Shown here: positions 8,336 through 17,526 of the stretch, piece after piece | How positions within the stretch are numbered: the first letter of the stretch is position 1 | How the letters are laid out: each line of letters opens with the position of its first letter | Source of the DNA: JAJPHW01 sp963799065 | Lineage (GTDB): Bacteria > Acidobacteriota > Terriglobia > Terriglobales > Acidobacteriaceae | Length of the DNA: 64,000 bases | Direction: 5' to 3' | NCBI GenBank assembly: GCA_963799065.1 | Contig: CAWCVJ010000001.1 | Span: forward strand, 2,666,001 to 2,730,000 | Position numbers and translations under genes: made by a program | Notes under the pieces: generated by a model | What the model saw: the letters and a program-made list of their open reading frames with translations, nothing else | Told to the model about the DNA's origin: nothing | Database searches by the model: none

Positions 8336-9562
8336 ATGAACACCGTCGCAACACCTAACACGGTCGGTAAGGCGAGGCTTGGTCCCGCGCTGGTGTTTAC
8401 CATTCTGACCGGATTCACGCTTGCTCTGTTCCTCTTTCCCGCCCTCATAATTCAACCCTTCAAGTATCAATCTCCGCGTGGGATTGCGCTTGCCATGGCG
8501 GTGCGGCAGGTCGCGCCCCTTTGGTCGCTGGCCAGCCTCGCAGCGGCGATGTTATTTGCCGTCATCCTCTGGGAGCGCATTGGGCGATGGAAGCGTTCGT
8601 TGCTCGTGCTCGGACTATTGCTCGCAACCGCGGCCTCGGTGATGGCACGCATCGATTATTTTGAATGGATGTTCCATCCCGCCGGAACGCCGGGATTTCG
8701 CACTGCGGATCAGGCCCAACTTTCCCCCTCGGAAATGGTAATGGCGGTCGGCCTCAACGGCGACGGTCGGGCCTATCCTATTCTCCAAATGGCCTATCAC
8801 CACATCGTGAACGACACGGTCGGCGAAGTGCCAATCGCGGTGACTTATTGAACGCTTTGTCACACCGGTCTGGTGTGGAAACGGACGGCAGCGGGGCGAG
8901 TGTTTCATTTCCATCTCGCAGGCATCAACAATCAGAACTTTCTGATGCGCGATGAAGAGACCGGAACATGGTGGCAGCAAATTACGGGGCGCGCGGTTTC
9001 CGGCCCGCTGCAAGGTGAGCAACTTGATCCCGTACTAAGCGACGAACTGATCTTCGCCACATGGAAACAAGAAAATCCTTCTGGAAAAGTACTGGCGCCG
9101 GTCGCGAAAGATTCGAAGGAGTACGAGAGCAACTGGGAGCCGGAAGTCGCAAAGTTGCCGGTTGTGATTTCATTCCCGGGAACGGCTCTTGGCTCACGCG
9201 ACGTGGTGATCGGTATGGAGATCGGCGGAGCCAGCCGAGCGTACCCACTGACGGCGTTACAGGCGGAGAAGGTCATCGAAGATCATCTCGGCGGGATTCC
9301 AATCGTGCTAGTCATAGGTCCAGATGGTAAATCGATTCGAGCGTTTCTTGGCGCGGTGGACGGAACTTCGGTCGAACTCTTCCGCAACACGGACGCTACC
9401 GACTGGTCGCTGATGGATGCATCCGGCTCGACCTGGGACTTCAAGGGCTGCGCCGTGTCCGGGGTAATGCAGGGAAAGTGCCTGAAAGAAATCGTTGCGC
9501 TGAAAGATTATTGGTTCGACTGGCGGAATTATCATCCCGCGACCGAAGTTTATAAGAGATAG
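8336..9562 (+). CDS. DUF3179 membrane protein; candidate selenoprotein with in-frame TGA
   Basis: One reading frame of about 408 residues is interrupted only by TGA at 8849-8851 (residue 172). Before it are three hydrophobic segments (about 18-42, 60-80, 85-103) and the DUF3179 stretch HHIVNDTVGEVPIAVTY. After it the frame continues TLCHTGLVW and on through a complete DUF3179 domain ending KDYWFDWRNYHP. DUF3179 proteins normally read VTYCxLCxTG here, so TGA replaces the first Cys of CxxC, giving UTLC. A SECIS-like hairpin follows. No ribosome-binding site precedes the GTG at 8873, so independent translation of the second half is unlikely. AGGGA precedes the ATG. The alternative is a pseudogene with one nonsense mutation. 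Confidence 0.7.
8861..8877 (+). promoter_or_regulatory. Candidate bacterial SECIS element
   Basis: The RNA CACACC-GGUCU-GGUGUG forms a perfect 6-bp stem with a five-base loop. The loop starts at the 16th base after the TGA. The loop sequence GGUCU is the same as the core of the Escherichia coli fdhF SECIS loop bound by SelB, and the stem length and spacing fall within the range accepted for bacterial SECIS elements. The bulged U of the E. coli stem is not seen. Function is inferred. Confidence 0.6.
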
Positions 9563-9579
9563 AGATCAAGGAAGCATTC

Positions 9580-10194
9580 GTGGCCAAACAGATCAATACC
9601 CTCTTCTGGGATGTCGGCGGGGTCCTGCTCAACAACGCATGGGATCACGATGAGCGTCGCGAAGCGATCACGCATTTCGGCGTCGACGAGGATGAGTTCG
9701 AGCAGCGCCACAAGCCGGTTGTCCCAGCGTTTGAGGAGGGCCGGCTGAGCCTCGATGATTATCTCGAGCAAACCATCTTTTACGCTCCGCGAAACTTCAC
9801 AAAAGACGAGTTCAAGCAGCACATGTTTTCTTTGTCGCACGCCCTGCCGGAAAGCCTGCGTCTGGCGCGGAGCTTGACGGCTTCGGGAAAGTATCGGATG
9901 GCGACGCTGAACAATGAGTCGCGCGAGTTGAATGAGTATCGCATCGCAACGTTTGGCCTGCGTGAAATTTTCAGCCTCTTCCTAAGCTCTTGTTATGTCG
10001 GGTTGCGCAAGCCCGATGAAGCGATTTACCGGCTGGCGCTTAATGTCAACCAGAAGCAGGGCGAGGAGTGTTGCTTCATTGACGATCGCGCCGCCAATCT
10101 CGAGTCTCCGGCGCGACTGGGAATACATACCATCCAAATGCGCAACCCAGCACAGTTGAAAAACGACCTGGCCACGATCGGCGTCATCGCGTAG
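9580..10194 (+). CDS. HAD-superfamily phosphatase, YihX-like
   Basis: A 204-residue HAD-IA hydrolase. Motif I is FWDVGGVLL (nucleophile Asp11), the motif II Thr lies in MATLNN, and motifs III/IV appear as LRKPD and CCFIDDRAAN. The DxGG form of motif I and the overall length match YihX-type sugar-phosphate phosphatases, though the substrate cannot be read from sequence. It starts at GTG with AAGGA upstream and follows the DUF3179 gene by 17 bases, so the two are probably co-transcribed. Confidence 0.85.
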   Translation: MAKQINTLFWDVGGVLLNNAWDHDERREAITHFGVDEDEFEQRHKPVVPAFEEGRLSLDDYLEQTIFYAPRNFTKDEFKQHMFSLSHALPESLRLARSLTASGKYRMATLNNESRELNEYRIATFGLREIFSLFLSSCYVGLRKPDEAIYRLALNVNQKQGEECCFIDDRAANLESPARLGIHTIQMRNPAQLKNDLATIGVIA

Positions 10195-10249
10195 ACGGGC
10201 GAGTTCGCCGCTTGCGCGGCACTTCACGATGGCTGAGATCGAAGGCAGT

Positions 10250-11206
10250 TCAGCCTTTGCGGGAAGGACGCAGGAGCGAGGCGGCGGCAGCCGGCGGCGC
10301 GGATGGCTCGTCGACCACTCCGATTGTCAGGTCGTTCGACCATGAGTCGGAGACTATTTTCCATTCCCCATTGATACGCGCGGCCAGGATGAGATACTTC
10401 CCACGCTCCTCGCGTCGTCTGCCGGTGGGGCTGGGCACGAGCATCTTGCACCGTCCCGCCTCATAGGCAACCTCGCCGAAGATCTCCGTGCGCACGGTGT
10501 CCATTTCAACGTCGCCTAAGCCGGCTTCGAGCCAAGAGAAAAAGAACTCGCGCACCGCGGCCATTCCACGCACCGGCGGGACGTTCGGGCGCATGACCAG
10601 AGCGTCGGCAGCGTAGAGTTCGACCAGATCGTCCAGGTGCTTGGTATTGCAAGCCTGCGCCCAATCCTGAGCCAGCTGACGTACCGCAGCTTCGGCTCGG
10701 CTGGGCGCGGCGCCCGCGAGCGGGGTGCGGGGGCGGGCCGGTTCGCGAGTGATGCCGACTGCTGCCGACTCCTGCGCGGGGGGCGCGTTGGGAACCGCGT
10801 CCCCGGCAAAATAGTGATGGTGATAATGATGGTGGTAGTGATGCTGGCCCGAAGCTTGCGCGGACGCAGGCTCCACAGCAGCCGACGGGGAAGCCGGAAG
10901 GGATCGCGCCCCCGCCGAGATCGGCGAACCGCACACCGAGCAGAATTTATTCAGCGCAGGATTCTTGCTGCCGCACGAAGCACAGAGCGCCGCGGGCGAG
11001 GAAGCTGCACTCGACACCACCGCCGCGTCTTCGCTGGAAATCTGTAAATCCAATTTTTGTATGGCGTGCAGCGCAGTTGCAATCGCATCGCTGGTAGGGG
11101 TCGAGTGCAAAACCTCGTAGTTCAGTCGGCGAACAAACTTCTCCTCCGGCTTTTCGGATGACTTCTCCGGGGCGGCTTTCGGATTGGGAGACTTTTCGCG
11201 ATCCAA
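10250..11206 (-). CDS. Zinc-ribbon, His-rich linker and NTF2-like domain protein
   Basis: About 318 residues, starting at TTG. A charged N-terminal helix is followed by a zinc ribbon (CASCG at about 75, CSVCG at about 90), a low-complexity Ala/Pro/Ser linker with a run of His and Tyr (HHYHHHYHHHYF, about 123-134), and a C-terminal SnoaL/DUF4440-like domain (about 170-300; AVRQLAQDWAQACNTKHLDD, then GEWKIVSDSW). NTF2-like folds bind small ligands or act in oligomerisation. The His cluster looks metal-binding. No catalytic assignment is possible. Confidence 0.7.
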   Translation of the reverse strand: MDREKSPNPKAAPEKSSEKPEEKFVRRLNYEVLHSTPTSDAIATALHAIQKLDLQISSEDAAVVSSAASSPAALCASCGSKNPALNKFCSVCGSPISAGARSLPASPSAAVEPASAQASGQHHYHHHYHHHYFAGDAVPNAPPAQESAAVGITREPARPRTPLAGAAPSRAEAAVRQLAQDWAQACNTKHLDDLVELYAADALVMRPNVPPVRGMAAVREFFFSWLEAGLGDVEMDTVRTEIFGEVAYEAGRCKMLVPSPTGRRREERGKYLILAARINGEWKIVSDSWSNDLTIGVVDEPSAPPAAAASLLRPSRKG

Positions 11207-11275
11207 GGGGACGGCCCTGCTGGCATCATTCTAGCCGAAAGCGAGCTTTCAGCGACTCGCTCGTGCGGCGTAGCA

Positions 11276-11824
11276 CTACCGGTGAGAAAACTCGACCCTG
11301 CCCTCGGACTCCATGGGCACACCGTTGCACAGGGCGGGACGATAGCGCCACAGGCGCACCGTGTTGAGCAAAGCCGCGTTCTGGGAATCGTCGGAGTTCT
11401 CCAAAATCAGTGGGCTGTGAACCCGGCCATCGGTTCCGATGATGAAACTGAGCGTTATGGAGTTGCCAGAGTCAGCGTCATCGATTAAGGGATTCGGAGT
11501 GGCAATGGCCTCGGGCTCAACGGTGCGCTCGCAGTCGCTGGCGACCGCGGCCTGCTTGAGCGCCTCAAACTTCGCCCGGTGGACGGCACTCGCCCAGATC
11601 TGCGATTCGCGCCCGGCGAGAGGTCTACGAGGGCTAGCGACAGAAAGCCGGGATGCCTGGGCGGAGAGGAGAGATAGAGACTCCAGGAAAAGAATTGCGA
11701 GCGGAACCCGCCAGCCCAGCGGAAGGAGCTTCGCAATGACGCTCCGAAATCTGCGACTGGAAGTGACCATTGCTGACTCGCGTCTTTCACTGAACGCATG
11801 TGAAGTGCCAAATCGGGCCGCCAT
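11276..11824 (-). CDS. TonB C-terminal domain protein
   Basis: About 182 residues. A basic N-terminus leads into one hydrophobic segment (about 35-55) that may be a signal anchor, followed by a periplasmic domain ending LSFIIGTDGRVHSPLILENS and LWRYRPALCNGVPM. This matches the TonB C-terminal fold, where the YRPA and G-P stretch is typical. It lacks the long Pro-rich spacer of a true energy transducer, as is common for acidobacterial proteins of this type. An in-frame TTG at 11830 and a later ATG at 11770 are alternative starts; none has a strong ribosome-binding site. Confidence 0.65.
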   Translation of the reverse strand: MAARFGTSHAFSERRESAMVTSSRRFRSVIAKLLPLGWRVPLAILFLESLSLLSAQASRLSVASPRRPLAGRESQIWASAVHRAKFEALKQAAVASDCERTVEPEAIATPNPLIDDADSGNSITLSFIIGTDGRVHSPLILENSDDSQNAALLNTVRLWRYRPALCNGVPMESEGRVEFSHR

Positions 11825-11937
11825 AAACAACTAAGGACAATAGACTTACACGAAACCACGGCGAGGGGAATGCAAGGGTTTGCAGCTTCGTGAAGCCCGC
11901 TGGCGATCATCCCGGTGAGATCGGCGCCGAGGTGAGT

Positions 11938-13326
11938 CTACAGTTCGTATTTCTTCATGAGGTGGCGGAAGGATCGGTAGGAAATTTTGAGCAGGTCGGC
12001 GGCGCGGGTTTGCACGCCATTGGATTGCAAAAGCGCCGACTTCAAGAGCGAGACTTCAATGTCGGCGACATACTTCTCCATGTTCACGCCGTCGGGCAAT
12101 ACCGAACCGTTGGCTGTGACGGTCCCACCCAGGGCGCCAGCGGCTGCGGCGCGAGCTTTCGGTTTCTCGGACGGAAGCTCGACCTGTAATTCTTCTTTCG
12201 ACTCCAGGGCAACGGCGCGTTCAATTGTGTTTTCGAGTTGCCGGACATTGCCCGGCCAGGAATAGTCGCACAGGCCGTTCATGGAAGCCTCACTGACCCG
12301 GACGATGCTCTTGCCCGCTCCCGGGCAATACTTCTTAAGGAAGTGATTGGCCAGAAGGGAAATGTCTTCACGGCGCTCCCGCAGCGGGGGGACTGCGACA
12401 GGAATGACGCTTAGCCTGTAGTAAAGATCTTCGCGGAAGGCGCCCTCGGCGACTTGCTGATCCAAGTCGCGGTTGGTGGCCGCAATCACGCGGACATCGA
12501 TGGCGATTTCGTCGGTTCCTCCCACCGGGCGCACCGAGCGCTCCTGAAGAACGCGCAGAAGCTTGACCTGCATGGTGAGGGTCATTTCACTGATTTCGTC
12601 CAGAAAGATGGTGCCGAGATTCGCCACTTCAAAGAGTCCGCGCTTGTTTTGTGTGGCTCCGGTGAAGGCGCCCTTGACGTATCCGAAGAGTTCACTTTCG
12701 AGCAATGTTTCAGGAAACGCGCCACAGTTGATCGAGACGAAGGGCTCGGCGGCGCGAGGGGAGCAAACATGAACCGCGCGGGCGACCAACTCTTTGCCGG
12801 TTCCACTCTCTCCATAGATCAGTACGGTGCTTTGCGTGGAGGCCACAGTGCGAATCGTGTGTTTCAGCTTTTCCATCGCGGGACTGACACCGACAATGTT
12901 GTCAAGGGAGTTGCGGGAAGCGGCATCGCGTTTGAAGGCGAAGTTTTGCCGGCTCAGAGCAACCTTGTCCAGAGCGCGATTGACTGCCAGTTTGATTTCG
13001 TCCACCAGCGCGGGGGTCTTGCGGATGTAGTCGGTCGCACCGCCCGCTTTCACCGCCTGCACCGCGGCTTCATAGTCGTCGACTGCGGTGATGAGTATGA
13101 CCGCGGTCTCGGGCGAAATCTCATGCGCATGGCGCAACACTTCGATGCCGGTGACTTTGGGCATTTTGATGTCGGTGATCACGACGTCATAGAGGGCTCC
13201 GTCCAGCTTGCGCCTGGCGACTTCACCGGAGTTGACGGTTTCCACTTTATGGCCGTCGCGGCGCAGGGCGATATCCAGCATTTCGCAGATGGAGCGCTCG
13301 TCGTCGCAAACCAGAATGTTACCCAT
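11938..13326 (-). CDS. pilR: Sigma-54 dependent response regulator PilR
   Basis: 462 residues. It has an N-terminal receiver (CDDER, phospho-Asp in ITDIKMP near 53, Lys in YIRKTPA), an AAA+ sigma-54 activation domain (Walker A GESGTGKE; GAFTGA loop that contacts sigma-54; Walker B IFLDEI) and a C-terminal Fis-type helix-turn-helix (TRAADLLKISYRSFRHLMKK). It overlaps the histidine kinase gene by 8 bases, which marks them as a pair. By position next to pilB/T/C it should switch on pilus genes, classically the major pilin, from sigma-54 promoters. Confidence 0.92.
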   Translation of the reverse strand: MGNILVCDDERSICEMLDIALRRDGHKVETVNSGEVARRKLDGALYDVVITDIKMPKVTGIEVLRHAHEISPETAVILITAVDDYEAAVQAVKAGGATDYIRKTPALVDEIKLAVNRALDKVALSRQNFAFKRDAASRNSLDNIVGVSPAMEKLKHTIRTVASTQSTVLIYGESGTGKELVARAVHVCSPRAAEPFVSINCGAFPETLLESELFGYVKGAFTGATQNKRGLFEVANLGTIFLDEISEMTLTMQVKLLRVLQERSVRPVGGTDEIAIDVRVIAATNRDLDQQVAEGAFREDLYYRLSVIPVAVPPLRERREDISLLANHFLKKYCPGAGKSIVRVSEASMNGLCDYSWPGNVRQLENTIERAVALESKEELQVELPSEKPKARAAAAGALGGTVTANGSVLPDGVNMEKYVADIEVSLLKSALLQSNGVQTRAADLLKISYRSFRHLMKKYEL

Positions 13327-14995
13327 GGGCCCCCTGTGCGGCGGCCAGGGCGCGTTGCGGTTCCGGTGTTTTCAGCCCCTTAGCTTTAGCCTTTTCATCG
13401 GCGGCGCGGCGCAAGCGCAACACAAACACGGTGCCCTTGCCGGGTTTGGAGCGAGCCCAGACTTTGCCTTCGTGCGCTTGCATGATCTGGTAGACGATGG
13501 CCAGGCCAAGTCCCGTGCCCCCCTCGAACTGCGACTGGAAGGGTTCGAACACTTTCTCGATCAGCTTCGGATCGATGCCAGGGCCGGTGTCGGCAAAGTT
13601 GATCTGCCACTCGTCCCCGTCCGCTTCCACAGAGACGCGCAACACCCCGCCCCGCGGCATCGCGCGAACCGCATTTTCGCATATATTCCAAAACACTTGC
13701 TTGAGCTTATCTCCGTCGATGACCGCGAAAGCCTCGGGAATGGAGTAATTGCGCTGCACCTCGATTCCAGATTTATCGGCGGTCAAGCGGTGTTCGAGCA
13801 GAGTAAGCGTGTCTTCCAGCAGAGTAAGCAGGTCGCTGGTGGCGAATGAGTAGTGCTTTTCGCGGGAGTAGGAAAGAAAGTCGGTAATGATGTCGTTCAA
13901 ACGATCCGATTCACGGGTCACGATCTGAAGCAGTTGGCGATGTTCGGCGCTGAGATCGGGAACCTCGGAGAGCATACTGACAGAACCCGCGATCGAGGTC
14001 AGGGGATTTCTAATCTCGTGGGCGATGGCGGCGGCGAGGCGGCCCACGGCGGCCAAACGGTCTTGCAGTCGCACTTCGCGCTCAAGCCGGCGAATTTCGG
14101 TCAAGTCGTCGAGCGTGTATACGAAGCCGATGATGCCCTGTTCGACGGATAGGGCCGAGCCGGCGATGCGGAAGGTTTTACGGAACCCGTCCTTGGTGAC
14201 AAACCGGACTTCAGAATGAGTGTTGCCGGGCTCGAGGCGTGGCATGACGTCCTGAAACAGCTCGCTGATGAGTTGGTTCTTCAGTTCAGCGTCGTTGCGG
14301 CCCAACTGTTTCTGCGCGGCGGGGTTGGCCAGAGTGATGCGGCCATCGAGACCGGTGGTAATAAGACCGCTGCTTACGGAATCGATGATGCTGAAATGCA
14401 GAGCCTGGAGGCTTTCCAGTGCGCCACTGGTATGTCTCAGCTTGACGCCGACCTGGCGCAATTTCGCGGCCAGAAGGCCGGCAAGGTAGGCCACCGCAAG
14501 ATAAGCGCAGAGGTTGACGAATATGATCGCCTGCAAAGACGACAATTCGGGATGAGTCGTGGAGTAAGAGTGAATCGCTCCGAAGTACGTCAGTTCCACC
14601 ACGCCGCCGAAGAGTATGAAAGCCAGTCCAGCGAGCGCATAGGTCCAGCGGCGAGGAAGGAGGATGCATCCGACAATGATCACCAGGGGATAGAGAAAAT
14701 TGAAAGAGCTGTCTACGCCCCCGGTAGCGTAGACGATAAGAGTAACCATCCCCAAGTCGGTGGTGACCTGCACCAAAGACTGCACCCGATACTCGGTCCA
14801 AAGCGAAAGCAGCAACACGTAGAATGTCGCGAGGGCGAACCACAACAACATGCCGCCGATGAAAAGCCGCAAAGGCAGCGTGGTGGGCGTGAATCGCGAA
14901 ATTGCGAGCTCAATACCCAGAAGGCAGGTCAGGATCAGAATGCGCACCTTGACCAGCCACACCAGCCATTGCCGCTCGTCGAACATCGATTGCAT
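13319..14995 (-). CDS. pilS: Sensor histidine kinase PilS
   Basis: 558 residues. About six membrane helices fill residues 15-190, followed by a PAS domain (about 210-310), a HisKA domain with H-box AIAHEIRNPLTS, and a HATPase domain with N box (CENAVRAM), G1 (DTGPGI) and G2 (GTGLGLAI). This order of polytopic membrane sensor, PAS and kinase is that of PilS, which senses pilin levels in the membrane and phosphorylates PilR. It is separated from pilC by about 96 bases that contain a strong stem-loop. Confidence 0.9.
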   Translation of the reverse strand: MQSMFDERQWLVWLVKVRILILTCLLGIELAISRFTPTTLPLRLFIGGMLLWFALATFYVLLLSLWTEYRVQSLVQVTTDLGMVTLIVYATGGVDSSFNFLYPLVIIVGCILLPRRWTYALAGLAFILFGGVVELTYFGAIHSYSTTHPELSSLQAIIFVNLCAYLAVAYLAGLLAAKLRQVGVKLRHTSGALESLQALHFSIIDSVSSGLITTGLDGRITLANPAAQKQLGRNDAELKNQLISELFQDVMPRLEPGNTHSEVRFVTKDGFRKTFRIAGSALSVEQGIIGFVYTLDDLTEIRRLEREVRLQDRLAAVGRLAAAIAHEIRNPLTSIAGSVSMLSEVPDLSAEHRQLLQIVTRESDRLNDIITDFLSYSREKHYSFATSDLLTLLEDTLTLLEHRLTADKSGIEVQRNYSIPEAFAVIDGDKLKQVFWNICENAVRAMPRGGVLRVSVEADGDEWQINFADTGPGIDPKLIEKVFEPFQSQFEGGTGLGLAIVYQIMQAHEGKVWARSKPGKGTVFVLRLRRAADEKAKAKGLKTPEPQRALAAAQGAHG

Positions 14996-15012
14996 GAGGA
15001 AGTCTCTGCGGT

Positions 15013-15039
15013 CGGGCGGGCAACCTGCTTGCCCGCCCG
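15013..15039 (-). other. Perfect 11-bp inverted repeat between pilC and pilS
   Basis: CGGGCGGGCAA (15013-15023) pairs with TTGCCCGCCCG (15029-15039) around a five-base loop. No T run follows on either strand, so it is not a standard rho-independent terminator. It may act as an intercistronic processing or attenuation structure that sets pilS/pilR expression below the pilus-motor genes. Confidence 0.6.
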
Positions 15040-15091
15040 CCGAATGTTTATGCTTCTCTTGCCAAAGCGCCTGTAATGAATCCGTTGATGG

Positions 15092-16300
15092 TTAACCCGC
15101 CAATTTTGCGATCATCGAGAACAGCGGCATATAGAGCGAAATTACGATGCCGCCGACACTAACGCCCAGCAGGCCGATGATCATAGGCTCCAACATGGCG
15201 AGCATGTCCTTGGTGGCGGCGTCGACTTCGTCCTCGTAAAAGTCGGCGATTTTCTGCAGCATGGAGTCCATCGCGCCGGTGGCTTCGCCGACGCCGATCA
15301 TCTGCGAAACCATGTTGGGGAAGACGCCCGATTCGCGGAGCGGATCGACAATGGTGCGGCCTTCTTCGATGGCCTTTCTCACTTTCATCAACGCCTCTTC
15401 GAGCACAGCGTTGCCGGAAGTGCGGGCGGTGATACTGAGGCCTTCAAGAATCGGTACGCCGGAAGTGATCAGGGTTCCCAGGGTTCGAGTGAAACGAGCC
15501 ACCGCAATCTTGCGCAGTAATTCGCCAAGGACCGGCAGCTTCAGCAGGGTGTAGTCGAAGTAGTAGCGGCCTTTGGGGTTCTGGCGGATTTGTTTCACCC
15601 CGAACACCAGGCCGACAATACCCAGGATTCCGAACCACCAGAACTGGCCGACAAACGCGCTCAAGCCTACGACGATTCGAGTCGGCAACGGCAGCGTGAC
15701 GCCCAAGCCGGCAAACAAGTTGGCGAAAATCGGCACTACCCACTTGAGCAGTGCGCCTACGATCAGTCCGGCAAGGCTGATGACTGACACCGGATAAATC
15801 AAAGCCGACTTGACCGCGGACCGCAGCTTTACGGCTTTTTCCACGTAAATGGCCAGGCGTTGCAGAATGATGTCCAAAATACCGCCGGTTTCGCCGGCTT
15901 CCATCATGTTCGTAGTCAAATCGTCGAACACTTTGGGATATTGGCGCATAGCGTTGGCCAGCGTGGAACCGCCTTCGACGGTGGTTCGGACGCCGGTGAG
16001 CACCTTCTGGAAAGCCATGTTCTCCTGGTTGGCTGCGAGAATTTCGAGGCACTGCACCAGCGGCAAACCGGCATCGATCATGACGGAAAACTGCCGGAAA
16101 AAGATGGCAATTTCCTTGGTACCGACCTTGCCGGAGCCGAACGTGGGCATGGAGAATTCCTTGCCCTTTTCGCGCACTGGCCCGGGCGTGATCTGCTCGC
16201 GCCGAAGCTGGCTGATCACTGCCTGCTTGTTGGGCGCGTTGCGTTCTCCGCTGACTTTTTCTCCCGCCGCGGTCTTGCCGGAAAATGTAAATACTGGCAT
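15092..16300 (-). CDS. pilC: Type IV pilus inner-membrane platform protein PilC
   Basis: 402 residues, the usual length of PilC/GspF. Two copies of the GspF domain (about 70-190 and 270-395) each precede hydrophobic helices. Typical stretches include FFRQFSVMIDAGLPLVQCLEIL and, in the second copy, FTRTLGTLITSGVPILEGL. PilC is the inner-membrane platform that couples PilB and PilT ATPases to pilin insertion and removal. It lies downstream of pilT with a 63-base gap, within the block pilB-pilT-pilC. Confidence 0.96.
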   Translation of the reverse strand: MPVFTFSGKTAAGEKVSGERNAPNKQAVISQLRREQITPGPVREKGKEFSMPTFGSGKVGTKEIAIFFRQFSVMIDAGLPLVQCLEILAANQENMAFQKVLTGVRTTVEGGSTLANAMRQYPKVFDDLTTNMMEAGETGGILDIILQRLAIYVEKAVKLRSAVKSALIYPVSVISLAGLIVGALLKWVVPIFANLFAGLGVTLPLPTRIVVGLSAFVGQFWWFGILGIVGLVFGVKQIRQNPKGRYYFDYTLLKLPVLGELLRKIAVARFTRTLGTLITSGVPILEGLSITARTSGNAVLEEALMKVRKAIEEGRTIVDPLRESGVFPNMVSQMIGVGEATGAMDSMLQKIADFYEDEVDAATKDMLAMLEPMIIGLLGVSVGGIVISLYMPLFSMIAKLAG

Positions 16301-16363
16301 GTTAGGCTCTCCTCGATTTCTGCTTGGTTCGCATTTTGCGTTCCGCTCTCTTCATGTTTCGAT

Positions 16364-17494
16364 CTAGTGCTTGGCCGGCGTCGCCGCCTTGGCCATCGGA
16401 GTCGACTGGTTTTTCGCCAGCAGACCCGTTCCGCGATTGATCATTTCCTGCAACTCATCGGCATTGCTGGATCGTGCCAACGCAACTTCCAGCGTGATCT
16501 GCTTCTGCAAGTAAAGTGTGGCCAGACCCTGATTGAAGGTCTGCATCCCATACTTCTCTTGACCCGATTGCATGGACGAATAAATCTGGTGAATCTTGTC
16601 CTCGCGAATCAGGTTGCGCACGGCAGCGTTGGGAACCAGAATCTCCATGCACATCGCGCGCCCCTTGCCATCCGCCTTCGGCAACAAGCTTTGGCACATG
16701 ATGCCTTCCAGCACCAGCGACAACTGCGCCCGAATCTGCGCCTGTTGGTGGGATGGAAACACGTCGATCACACGGTTGATGGTCGATGACGCCGAATTGG
16801 TGTGCAAGGTGCCAAAGGTCAAGTGGCCGGTTTCCGCAATTCGCAGTGCCGATTCGATGGTTTCCAAATCGCGCATTTCGCCGATCAGCACCACGTCCGG
16901 GTCTTCGCGGAGTGCGGCGCGCAATGCGTCCGTAAAACTTTTAGTATCGGAGTGCAATTCGCGCTGGTTGACCACGCAATTCTTATTCATGTGCACGAAT
17001 TCAATCGGATCCTCGATGGTCAGGATGTGATCGTGGCGCTCCGTATTGATCTTGTCGATCATCGCGGCCAACGTCGTGGACTTACCCGAGCCGGTCGGTC
17101 CGGTGACCAGCACGAGTCCGCGCGGCTTGTCGCACATCTTGGCCACCACGGTGGGCAATCCGAGCTGATTAAACGACTTGATCTCGAAAGGAATGACACG
17201 GAACACGGCCGAGGTCGCGCCGCGCTGATTGAAGACGTTGGCGCGGAAACGCGCCAGTCCTTTCAACCCGAAGGAGAAGTCCATCTCGAGGTTTTCTTCG
17301 AAGCGGTGCTTCTGCGAATCCGTCATCACGCTGTAGGCCAATTGCTTGGTCTCGGCCGGCGTCATCTGCGGCAGATCGAGCGGCACCAGATGGCCGTGCA
17401 CGCGAATTTGCGGCGGCGAATTGGTGGTGAGATGAAGATCGCTTCCACTCATCTCCAACATCCGTTTCAACAAATCACTCAGTGATAATCCCAT
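16364..17494 (-). CDS. pilT: Pilus retraction ATPase PilT
   Basis: 376 residues. It has a PAS-like N-terminal domain and a RecA-like ATPase domain with Walker A GPTGSGKSTT (about 130), the Asp box, Walker B (DVVLIGEMRD) and His box (HLTFGTLHT). The AVRNLIRE motif near residue 270 is the PilT retraction signature. It drives pilus depolymerisation and hence twitching motility. It sits between pilB and pilC on the same strand. Confidence 0.96.
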   Translation of the reverse strand: MGLSLSDLLKRMLEMSGSDLHLTTNSPPQIRVHGHLVPLDLPQMTPAETKQLAYSVMTDSQKHRFEENLEMDFSFGLKGLARFRANVFNQRGATSAVFRVIPFEIKSFNQLGLPTVVAKMCDKPRGLVLVTGPTGSGKSTTLAAMIDKINTERHDHILTIEDPIEFVHMNKNCVVNQRELHSDTKSFTDALRAALREDPDVVLIGEMRDLETIESALRIAETGHLTFGTLHTNSASSTINRVIDVFPSHQQAQIRAQLSLVLEGIMCQSLLPKADGKGRAMCMEILVPNAAVRNLIREDKIHQIYSSMQSGQEKYGMQTFNQGLATLYLQKQITLEVALARSSNADELQEMINRGTGLLAKNQSTPMAKAATPAKH

Positions 17495-17526
17495 GGCTCC
17501 TCTTCCCTTCTTGATCTTCTAAAGTC

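Noticed and set aside
8849..8866. CxxCH heme c site if TGA were Cys
   Set aside because: DUF3179 is not a known cytochrome family; the His after the second Cys looks like chance variation.
8873..9562. Separate gene starting at GTG 8873
   Set aside because: The frame is the same as the upstream part, no ribosome-binding site precedes the GTG, and the DUF3179 domain would lose its conserved N-terminal half.
14216..15076. 286-codon open frame on the plus strand
   Set aside because: Antisense to pilS; composition rich in Arg, Gln and His is typical of shadow frames.
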